The notes beneath the pieces are model-generated. The model did not search any database and had not been told where the DNA came from. It saw only the letters and a list, made by a program, of their open reading frames with translations. Both the position numbers and the translations under genes were made by a program. Shown piece by piece: positions 34,854 through 45,109 of a stretch of DNA of 64,000 nt (the stretch's first letter is position 1; the number at the start of each line of letters is the position of its first letter). Where the stretch lies: contig NC_072897.1 in assembly GCF_027943255.1 (NCBI RefSeq), positions 44,862,044-44,926,043 of the forward strand. Direction: 5' to 3'. The stretch comes from Anastrepha obliqua. Lineage: Eukaryota > Arthropoda > Insecta > Diptera > Tephritidae.

Positions 34854-36780
34854 ACACTGGGTGAAAGTGAGAGAGTTTGTCCGTTAATATTTGGTAGGGT
34901 TTGGTACCTTATATCTGGTCGTAAACAGCATAAGTTCTGTTTTACGCGCGTTTAAACTTATGCCACAGCCTGTAGCCCGAGAGTTAAGCTCGCCTAGCAC
35001 CCTTTGAATGATCCCACTGATCGTATTGGGACACACTCCTGATGCCATTAACATCACATCATCAGCGTACGGGACCTCTTTTACCCCACCTCCATTCAGT
35101 TTTTTTAAGATTTTACTAATAACACATAACCAGAGAAGTAGAGATAATACTCCCCCCTGTGGAGTACCCCTATGAACTCTCTTAGTTATGTTGATAGTAC
35201 CCATATAAGCTCTAATGATCCTGGTTTCTAGCATAGAGATAATCCAATTGCTGATACAATTTTCCACCCTTAAGTCTATTAACGCCCGTTGGATAGCATC
35301 AGAGCTAACGTTATTAAATGCGCCTTCTATCTCAAGAAAAGCTGCCATGGTATACTGTTTGCTTACTAGATACCCCTATATTGTTCGTATTACCGCGTGA
35401 AGCGCTGTCTCCGTCGATTCTCCTTTGAGGTGAGCATGATGTGCAATTGATATACTACAGCTCTCCAGCGAGCTTCTAATGTGTATCTCTAGAAGCCGTT
35501 CAAATGTCTTTAAAAGGAAAGACGACAGACTAATTGACCTAAAGTCCTTCGCTGATTCATGGCGCCTTTTACCTACCTTTGGTATGAAGACGACTCTAAC
35601 AAGCTTCCCGCTATTTGGAATATAATCTAGGTTTAGACACGCTTTGAAAACTTCCATTAGCCATGGTAGAATATTATAAAGAGTTTTCTATAACATCTTG
35701 GGAAAAATCTCGTTAGGGCGTGGCGATTTGAAAGGTGAAAGTGATTTGATTGCCCATGCAACCTTATCTTTTGTGACTATTACATCGGCAAGATGCTGTG
35801 GGTCATAGCGGCCCCGCCGGATTCTTCCAACATCGCTATTGTGAGCGCTACATCCCGGAAAATGAGTATCTAAGAGAAGTTCTAGAGAGAGTTTCCTCTT
35901 GATCCAAGAAGCCATTGAATGATCTTTGAACAAAATATGGCTGAGCTTTGCAGAATCTCTGGTAGATTCGATCGAAGAACAAAAACCTATCTAGCTCTCC
36001 TTCTTGGGGGACCTAGTTGCCTTTTTTAACTGTCTCCGACTTTCTCTGTACAATTGCTAATTACCTGTTGAGTAACTGAGATTAAAATTTGATTTGGCTT
36101 CGTCCCTTAATTTCGAGAGTTCATTGCTCCACCAGGGAGGATAAGATTTTTTGCTATATTTAGTTTGACAAGACGTTTTATAGGCCTTACTGAATGTCTT
36201 CTCCAATGTTGTAATCCTACTCTCAAGGTTTTCCGTGAGAGTGATCTGGCTGATCGGAGTTCTTCCTAACCTATTATTTACTACACTTTTTGAACTTTTT
36301 CCAATTAGTTCTTAATGGGTTTCGATACGCTAAGGGTGTATCCACCCTCAGATACAGCTCGTAAAGTATCAGGCTGTGATCCGAGAAAGAATTTTTGTTG
36401 TCTACGCTTACTGAACTGTTTTCGGTAAGTAAAGTAACATCAATCACTTCCGCCCATCCCCTGAAGTATTCCGTACTAGAAAAGGTGAAAGAGGTGGTAT
36501 TACCTTTGTTACGTACCATCAGGTTAGTATTAATAATAAAATCGTAAAAAGACTGACCTCGTTCGTTCGTCTCCGAGCTTCTCCATAGAGAGTTCCTTGC
36601 GTTGGCATCGCATTCGAGTAGCAGGTTTTTGTTGCTAGCTTTAAGCACAAGCCGACGAGTCTCCTCGGGTGGTGCGGGCCAATCATGTGCCATATAGATA
36701 GAAGTATTATGCCGACATCGTCAGGGGCTTCCACCTCAACAGCCGTCACATCCTGTGAACAATGTGGGTTCAAATGCTAA
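34854..36780 (-). pseudogene. LOA ORF2 endonuclease and RT, copy A
   Basis: Endonuclease (36773-36274): YMAHDWPAPPEETRRL context, NLLLECDANARNSLWRSS, and SFSDHSLILYEL. RT: SPFKSPRPNEIFPKML (near 35700), VFIPKVGKRRHESAKDFRSI (35600-35550), EGAFNNVSSDAI, HRGTPQGGVLSLLLW and PYADDVMLMASG near 35075-35040. The coding continues into an LFTTRYKV segment, then a stop just before the R1 insertion. LOA ORF2 normally encodes endonuclease, RT and RNase H. Stops near 35370, 35690 and 36000-36270 break this copy. Confidence 0.85.
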
Positions 36781-37002
36781 TTAGCAACAATACACGATCT
36801 GGGGTTACCTTTAGTCCGTTTGTAGAAGAGGTTATGGTTGTTTCCAGTATACCCCTTCACCTCGGTGCTCCGCACCCAGAGTTCCTGGATTAATGCGATG
36901 TCGATATCCTCCTCCGCCAGGAGAACGGTTAGGTTGTCCGCCGCAGACCGCGAGTGCTGCAGGTTTATTTAGATAACCTTGAGACCCATGCTGCTGGTCG
37001 CT

Positions 37003-37975
37003 TTACAATTTGACGGCGTCGCCAGGCTGCATTCCCGGGTGTTGCTCGTTAGCGCCATCGTTTTTGGTAGATGCGGCGTCGTCAAGTTGCATGCCCGTGA
37101 GCAACTCATTGGTGCCGTCAACCTCGTCCTGTTCATCCTCCGGATTTGCAGAGCGGAATATCTTCAGTGGCGTTTTCCTGACGCCGAACCGAAGTTTATT
37201 GTCTACTTTTCCCAGTGGCTCTATGCTCTCCTCCGATATTTGGAGAAGAAAGGACACACTATTCTTTTGCGGAGCCCCCGCTTTGATGATGCTCCAGTCA
37301 TCCATCGCAACAGTGCGGTTGTGTGCCTGCAAGTATGGAATTAGTTGCTTAGCTTCGAACTCCATGTTTGGTATCCCTATGCGAGCCCTCGGCCGTCGAG
37401 GGATCTGGCCAGCGAGCCTCAAACTTTCCTAGTCGTTCTGCATCTTGCCAACAGCTGTTATCCTGAAATGGAGGGAGAGCTGATCATCACATTTGATCAC
37501 CTTGTATCCGCGGACCACCTCCATTGAGTCAAATCCTGGCACTTGATCCTTCGGGTTTCCCATGATGTGATCGACGACAATGCGAAACAGCCGTGCCTCA
37601 ATTTCGGACCACTTCTCCAATGTAGGTTTACCGCTGTTCATTATTTCGTCTACCAGCGTAGTTTGCATGTGATCCCGTGCCACCTCATTGAATGTGCGTC
37701 TGGCTGGTTTTGGTATTGAAGTGATATGAACCGACACTTTGTGGTTCTTCGCGGGTTTGACGCTTTCGTCCTGTAAACGGTTGCGTTTCTCGGCTTCTGC
37801 CTTCTATGTGGCCTGGAACGCCAGTTACTCATCGACCACCCTTTGACACCTTGCCTGATCGGCCGCGTCCTTTGGATGAGTTTTCCCTTCCTCCTCAGTT
37901 TTGTTTATTCTGCCGAGAACCTGGACGGGCCTTTTTTTACGTTTTGACGCTTTTGCCCCTTGGCATCAGCTGATG
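37003..37975 (-). pseudogene. LOA ORF1 (DUF4780-like), copy A
   Basis: Pieces at 37832-37650, 37737-37429 and 37422-37003 carry LEKWSEIEARLFRIVVDHI, then VRGYKVIKCDDQLSL and DDWSIIKAGAPQKNSVSFLL. This is the same domain order as the ORF1 at 10066-11360. The upstream end (STSADAKGQ context near 37975) is cut by the duplication junction. Absent from copy B. Confidence 0.75.
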
Positions 37976-37981
37976 TGGATG

Positions 37982-39685
37982 GTTATGACTGCCGTTAGAC
38001 TCCAGGCGGCCCCTCCTTGTTTCATGTTTATCAATGTTGACGATTGCTTAAGGTTGCAGGTGGGTCATAACGTTCTGCTGATTTTGAATTTCGTATGGTC
38101 TCTCAATCTACAATCTGCGATTCGGAGGATTTTTAGGGAAATTGCACTCTTGACTGCACCTAGTGGTGTGAATACCGATTTTGCAAGAGCATTATTCATG
38201 GCAGATTCCCCTCTTGCCAGTTCATCTGCTTTTTCATTACCTTTAATGTTCCGATGTCTCGGGATTCAGATTAAGGTTACTTTATGGTTTACTCTCAAGG
38301 TGGTGGGGCTATTCCTACTTTGTTCCACCACTTTAGAGGTTGTTGTAGCCCAACCCAGTGCCTGGATTGCAGCTTGGCTATCGGAAAGAATAGCGATATT
38401 GCCCTTAAAAGAGAAATATGTGATTAGCAGCCTACAAACTTCCCCAATTGCCAGTACTTTTGCCTGGAAGACACTGCTGGTATTAGGGAGACGCACAGAT
38501 TTTTCAACTTTAAGTCTATCGGAATATATACCAGCTCCAACACCACCAGCCATTCCTCCTTAGATGGAAAGAGAGTGGCAAAATTGTTACTGAAAGTTAC
38601 CGTAGAGGCAATGTAGTCAGTCCTCGCCGACGTGAACTGAGTTTGTCGGAATAATAGACTGGTATGACCATACGTTTTTTCTTCCCAGCGACCCGCCCCA
38701 TTTAGACTAATTGCAGTCATGGTTGCCGTCTTCTTAATGTGTAGGTCTATTGAAATAACGTGTATCAGTGCACTGAGAGCCTCTCTAGGACATGATCTGA
38801 TTGCACAGACTGTTATTGCACAGGCTGATCTTTGCATTCTCCCGAGTAGTTTGATGTTGTATTCTCTCTCTAGAGCTTTCCACCAAGCCACCGAGCTATA
38901 CGTTAAAATTGATTGTATAACCGCCTTGTACAACCACAATGTATACAGTAGATTCTGTTTTTATGCGGTAGATACGTTCCGCAAGAAACAGCATAAAAAA
39001 AAACAAGATAAAAAAGCTACCAGTTCTATAGTTAAACTATAGATACGTTTCAAAAGTGCTAAGAACCGCATAAATCCGAAATAATGAAATAAAATGGCAT
39101 AAAAAAAAGGGCACTAGTCCCATATTATAACTATAGATACGTTCCATAGACCGCATGAATCTGAAATAATTAAATAAAATCGCATAACCAAAATATTGTA
39201 TTTTTGAAAATTATATCTTTATTTAAGAAACGTCAGAATCGAAAAATAAATTTACGTCAGAAATAGAATCAGACAATACACACATGTTGCGCATTCGTTT
39301 AGGATTTGGCGTAAAATCACTTTCGTTACTTGAGGAAATGTACACGTCTGATCTGGATTGTGATGCAGGCGGTTCCATACTTGTAGGGTTAGCATTTCTG
39401 ATGTAATCTGTGATGAGTTTTTGCTTAGCTGGTTTAGAATCTTGTTAACATGTACAATTCCCGATAGGTCGACATGCATCTTTTAATAAAAAAAAAACCG
39501 CACTATTTCAAAACCGCATAAAAAAAGCCGCATAAAAACAGAACCTACTGTACTTGAGTTGAACACCCCATCCTATTCCAAGCATTCGTTTAAAGGCATA
39601 TAAAGCGATTTCTGCTTTCCTTACCCGTACTTTGACGTTTAATTTCCAGCTAAGTTTGGAGTCCAAAATTACTCCTATGTACTTT
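37982..39685 (-). pseudogene. LOA ORF2 C-terminal part, copy B
   Basis: Thumb, RNase H and downstream linker as in copy A but without copy A's two deletions. After ILSDSQAAIQALG it retains the RNase H C-terminus (38320-38080, with a frame containing RHRNIKGNEKADELARG). The final zinc motif lies outside the duplicated unit, so copy B has none. It is interrupted by the TA-flanked element at 38946-39550. Confidence 0.83.
38946..39550. mobile_element. 605-bp TA-flanked non-autonomous DNA transposon
   Basis: TA lies at 38944-38945 and 39551-39552. Ends CAGTAGATTCTGTTTTTATG and, inverted, CAGTAGGTTCTGTTTTTATG. Copy A has the exact empty site (GTATACTTGGG near 24730). The interior repeats GCATAAAA and GATACGTTCC motifs several times. 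A 75-codon minus-strand ORF (39479-39252) has no recognised domain. CAGT ends with TA duplication suggest the Tc1/mariner/pogo group. Confidence 0.85.
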
Positions 39686-40064
39686 TTTTCTTTTTTGGGT
39701 AGGAGGTTAAAATCAAAATGTCAGAAACATCATCAAAGGCACCGTCGCACCAGTGGTATGGGGGGCATGCTCCCACTAACACTATAACATTCCTCGTCCT
39801 CGGCTAATTTCCACCCTGGGACCGCTGTAAACATTTCATCAAGGTGGAGCCGCGTTTATGTCTATTGACACAACTAGGTACCTGCGTCCAGGTCCTTCTC
39901 TTGTGGACGTATGGAGATCTTACGTCTGCGATGGTATCCACTACCCCCACTGTTTTCATACGTGGTTCTGGAGGTAATGGAACATCGGAAAATTTGCGAT
40001 AGCGCAGTTTTTACGAACTATCGTCTTGTCTTCTGTCTGATATTATTGTGAGTGATTCACTCAA

Positions 40065-43000
40065 GTGTCTGTGTTTGTCGTCATTCTGTCCGGAAACAGT
40101 TCATCTCCATTTCGTAATTGCAACTGTAGTTGCTGTTGCTGGGTCTTGCGCTCCCATTCAATGAATTGGAGTCGTAGCATAATTTTTCCAGCAAACGCTC
40201 GAACCGCCACCCATTTAGCACTGGATGAGCACATGTCCTGTACGATGTCATTAGGACTAGCTGAGTGCCCCAAAACCCTTTCAAGTATTGCACGTTCTCG
40301 TGCGAAGCGATCACAATGAAAAGCCACGTGTTCCGCGCTTTCGATTGCATTAGGACAGCTTGGGTAGAAAGAGCTTTCTGCCAGCTGAAAGCGGTGGTGA
40401 TATTCCATAAAGCAGCCATGACTGGTGATATCTGCGTAAGGTGATAATCAGTTTCACCATGCTTTCTTTTTACCCACTGCTCGAGATGTGATATTAACTT
40501 GTACGTCCAGCGCCCTTTAAGTGACTCTTCCCATCTTCTTTGCCACTCATACAGGGATCGCTCTCGTTCGATGGCTTTTTGTGTTGCCGTTGGTTTAGCT
40601 CCTTGCTCGCTATAGAGGCAGCGAAGCTCTCTTGCGTGAATATCAACTGGCAATTTTCCGGCTACAACACATATTGCATCGTTTGATACCGTTCTATATG
40701 CACATGAAACCCGTTAAGCACTCCCCCTGCGTGTGCGCACCACTTCACGCATGTGAATGTTCTTTGCTTCTGCCCATACCGGTGCCGGGTAGAGTATGAT
40801 TGAGTCCACGACTGCTGATAATAGTTTCCTTCTTTCCCCTTGTGGACCACCTATATTCCGTAGTATTTTTGTGAGAGCGCCCATTATCGCCGCTGCTTTG
40901 TTATTAACTGCTGCTAGATGTTGCTTAAAGCTCAATCTCGTGTCGATCATTACACCTAGGTATTTTATTGCCTCCTTTGAGAGTATCTCGTGTCCACCAA
41001 CTGAGAGTTTCATGGTCGCCTTTTTCTTCCGAGCACTTATCAGCACTGCCTCCGTTTTATGGGCTGCCAGCTCTAGACCTGCATTGCTGAGCCAACGCTG
41101 TACCCTCGTTGCCGCATCATTGCATTTTGCTTCTAGATGATCCAGTCGCTTGTCAACTACAACTAGCGCAATGTCGTCCGCATAACCTACGATTGTTGTT
41201 TTTGCGGGAAGTTTTAATTTTAGAACCCTGTGATACATAATATTCCAAAGAGTTGGCCCCAAAACCGATCCTTGTGGAACTCCCCCTGTGACTTCATATG
41301 TTTTTGGGCCATCATCAGTGTCACCCCGTAAAATTCGTTTGCTGAAATAGCTTCGGATAATGCTCAGTAGGTAGCTTGGTATCTTCAAATTTTCTAGAGG
41401 CAGCAGTATGTTGGACCAATTTGCCGAGTTGAACGCGTTTTTTAAATCCAGCGTTATGACTGCGCAGAGCTTCATAGCAGTGCGCCCTCCGCTAATAGCG
41501 TCCCGGGCTATGTTTTTTACGATCCGGATCGCATCTTATGTTGATCTTGCACGCCGGAAACCAAATTGGTTATCGGAGAGACCACCAGGGCTTTCTAAGT
41601 ATTCCTGGAACCGATCACATATGATACGTTCTAATATTTTCCCTGTTGTGTCCAACATGCATAAAGGTCTGTATGCGGCTGGGTGATCAGGTTATTTTCC
41701 TGGCTTAAGTAGCAAAACTAAGCGCTGTAGCTTCCATCTGGTTGGAAAGGTTCCTTCTTCCAGGCATGTGGTATATAAGTCCGCAAATATTTGCGGGTTT
41801 GCCCGTATAGTTACCTTCAGTGCACTATTTCGGACGCCGTCGGGACCAGGAGCCTTGCAGTCTTTTATGCGTTTCAGCGTTTGCAAAATAACGTCTGTTG
41901 ATACTGGTGGAACGTTTCTGCTTGTGTTGACAGCATATTCCTGATCACTACTTTGTGAGGGAAATAGTGTCACTACTATTTGCTCTAAAAGAATCGGACA
42001 CGTTGGCTGTGGTGGTCTTGGCCCTCTGACGTTTCGCATCACAGTTTTATATGCCATGCCCCTGGGATCGTCGTCTGCACTGTTTCGCATTTCCTTAAAG
42101 CAATTGTTTTTGCTATTCCGAATTGCCTTCTTAAGGTGGAATTTTCGTGTACGATATTCTGCGTGCCGCTCGTTATAGTTTGGTCGATGGCGCGCTCTTT
42201 GTACCTTTCTTCGTGCTTTGTTGCAGACTTTCCGAAGGTCGGCTATTTCGGTAGTCCACCAGTAAGCAGGTTTCCGTTTGTTGTTGTATCGACACCTCGG
42301 CATCGACGCATCACACGCGAGTTCTATTTGTGCGGCCATTTGTTCCGCCATACTTTCTGCACCCTCGCAGGAAAGGGAGGCGTTCTCCTAAACTGATTTA
42401 AACGCTATGGGATCGAGTGCCGTTTGTTTCCATTTTTTTGCCACTTTGATTTCACAAGCTGCTGCGTCTCCCTGTCAATACTATAGCTAGATGATCACTA
42501 CGCGTGTATATAGATTCGTCTACTCTCCATTTGATACTTCTCGCCGTTACACAGTCTGCAAAGGCTAAGTCAATTATGGAGTGCCCTCTACTACAATCAA
42601 ACGTGTATAATCCGGGGGTGTTTAGCAGACAAGGTCCATTGCCGCAAAGGCTTCTTCCACCAACCACCCTCTTTGAGTTGTGTATGCGCTCCCCCACGTT
42701 CTTGACCATGCGTTGAAATCTGCTGTGATGAGTATTGGGCGCTTACCTCTTAGCTCAACTTCTATAGCAGTCATCATGCGCTCAAACACCTCAATTGACC
42801 AACTCGGTGGTGCATAGCAGCTTACGTAGTAGATGCCCTCTAGTTTCAGCCATGTATATCGGCTACTATCGTGATCATCTTGAATTGGGGAAGTTTATCA
42901 CTCATCACCCAAATCGCCGTCTGCTCCTCCGAATCTAGTACCCAGTTATCAGAGTCAATATTTTTGAAGGGTTCCGATATTAGCGCCACATCTATATTGG

Positions 43001-43080
43001 TTTCTGCAGCGTTTTGCCAAAGTAGGTCATGGGCTTCTCGGCAGTGGTTGGTATTCAGTTGGAGTACCTTCATGTTTTTA
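40065..43080 (-). pseudogene. R1 ORF2, copy B
   Basis: Same domain order as copy A: endonuclease from about 43075 (VLQLNTNHCREA), RT with LDLKNAFNSANW, GGVPQGSVLGPTLW and YADDIALV near 41170-41200, and C-terminal CPNAIESAEHVAFHCDRF near 40350-40290. It shares with copy A the stops after LLLKPGK, in the FRRARST region and after RRGSA. Extra breaks in the endonuclease (42450-42850) are private to this copy. Confidence 0.86.
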
Positions 43081-43099
43081 TTTTGTGCACCGCCTCTTG

Positions 43100-44617
43100 A
43101 AAGCGGGACATTTCCCACTTCCGGCCGCGTGTGGGCCCTCGCATAATGTGCATTTTTCAGCGTTTGTGCATGATGCAGCTTGATGCCCTTCTATGCCGCA
43201 CCGCCTACATAGTTTCGTGCGATCCTGTTCCCTGTATGCATTCGAAATATGGTCATACGTTCAGCATTTATAGCATCTTTTTGACGATATAACTTCTGTG
43301 ACGCGACTGCGAATCCATCCCACTTTAACGTATCCGAGCGTCAGTACCTTTTTGGCGTCATCCGCGTGGAGTAATATGTAGACCGATTCTGTGCCCCCAT
43401 GGGTGTTGCGCCTACTCTTAATTGAGCTTTCATCTGGCTTTTTCACTTGTGCCTGTTCTGCGATTGCGCTTAAAAGCTCTTCGTTCGTGGTCAGACCAGG
43501 GCCAAATCCTTTGCATTGAATTGTAATGGTGTGAGTTTTTAAATTGACGATAGCGACATCCTTTAGAGCATTTTCAAGAGCTGTGTGATAGCTTGCTGTT
43601 TCGACGTCCTTGGTTCTCTTGAGCTTAATAAGCAGTCCTCCTTTTTATGTTGGTCGCATGGTTTTCACCTTTTCACCAAGATCCTTGAATTCTACGCTAT
43701 TTTTTACCTTTCGTAGCATGTCCGCATATGTCACATCCTTTGTCTTTTTCTCAATTACGATCGCATCTGACCTAGTTCGGATGGATTTGCCACCATTTCT
43801 TTTCCTTGAAGGTTTTTTCCGCACTTGCGTCCACCCTTCCTTTGATCCAATATTTTCCGTTCTTTGAGAAAGAAGATTATTGCTGTCACTCTTTCTTTTT
43901 TTCGCAGATGGGGACTTGGTTGTTGCCTGCGCTGCAGTGGCTTTCGGGCTAACCTTTTCTCTCAGCCTTTTTGCTGACAGAACCGCGCTTGCTGTTTTCT
44001 GTACTGGGACAGAAATTGTCAGAGCCTTACGCTCCTCGGCTTCAAGCTTTGTGATCACGTCGGTATGGGTGCGCTTTATAATGCTGCACATCCTCCTAAT
44101 GTCACCATGGACATTTTTGCGTGGTTCGACGTATGAAAGGAGGCCATCTATCTCATTGCCTAAGCGTTCGACAAGCTCATACAATGCATTTGGTTTGGGC
44201 GCTGTGGCAATGCCTTGCACTTCATTGTCCGTCTTCTGTTTTTCTTTCTGTTGTGGCTGTTCTGTAGAATCATTTTTGCCGAGATGTGATGTTGGCGTCC
44301 CGACCAAGACACCGATGATACTACTTGATTGCGCTGTTATTCTGTTTCCGCGACGCTGGCTACCGGTGGTTCTCCTTTGTATTTTCTATAGTTGCTGTTG
44401 CTTGTGGAGGAGACCGTCTAATCACAGAGCTTCTCTTAAATGCGTTTGCAGCTTCACCTGTCGGCGAGTGAACATTTCTGTTTACATCAGGTACATGCGT
44501 CCCATCATTGAAGGTTTTCGAGTTTTTGTTTGTAATAATAAATTTGTTCATGCTATATGGGGGCCCCAACTCACATCCGCTATCTCCGCGCGTGTACGTA
44601 GTTACCGTAAGTCCCAT
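43100..44617 (-). pseudogene. R1 ORF1 (gag-like), copy B
   Basis: Pieces at 44617-44360, 44307-43645 and 43446-43261 mirror copy A. The 220-aa core lacks five residues present in copy A (a 15-base deletion near 43987). The CCHC knuckle segment follows to about 43150. Confidence 0.75.
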
Positions 44618-45109
44618 AGTTATCTATGTAAACAGGGAGGCCATGCGAGGGTTGACTTTGGCCCTTATGGGGTCCAGAGTTCAGAGCCAGACTTCAAGCC
44701 GGAATTAATGCGGATCCATCTCAACCCAACCTACGTGGTCACTTAAGACTACGCGCTTTGAGCGCTTTGTGAGACCTGCCACGTTTCGAAGGGGCGGGGG
44801 AGGCTATGAACCCTTCTGAAAGCCATTTTTGCAAGATTTCACTCCGCATACTCAGGTAACAGAGATTCAAAGCCCCAGCTGTTGTTCGCGTTTAGCGATT
44901 AGTACAGCCGCTCCTTACGTGGAGAACAGACGCTGACCAGAGAGCCGGTCAATATGAGTCAGACGCTTCTAGAATTTTTTTTTTTGGGTTGCCTGTTTTG
45001 GTCCGCGATTGGTATTTTATTTCCCACCTACCCTGCATATCTGCTGAGCGTTCCTCTATCCGCCACCTGGGGACACGTCCGATGGGAGACAGGCAACTCC
45101 ACACGGAGT

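Larger units (their letters stand above)
24066..37981. repeat. Tandem duplication, copy A
   Basis: Sequence from GTTATGACTGCCG at 24066 matches copy B from 37982, and the match continues through LOA, R1 and LOA again to 37003 (copy B 47476). Copy A continues beyond that point through LOA ORF1 to the junction at 37981/37982. The copies are almost identical in the stretches compared by eye. Confidence 0.88.
34846..37981 (-). mobile_element. LOA element 5' portion, copy A
   Basis: The part of the LOA element upstream of the R1 insertion: ORF1, endonuclease and RT through the catalytic YADD. Its RT breaks at the R1 target and resumes at 24867. The 5' end is cut at the duplication junction. Confidence 0.85.
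39686..45109 (-). mobile_element. R1-clade element, copy B
   Basis: Same element and same insertion point in LOA as copy A: GTACTTT flanks at 39679-39685 and 45111-45117, R1 5' end at 45109. It is continuous here because the Jockey insertion is absent, so its 5.4 kb can be read without interruption. Confidence 0.87.
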
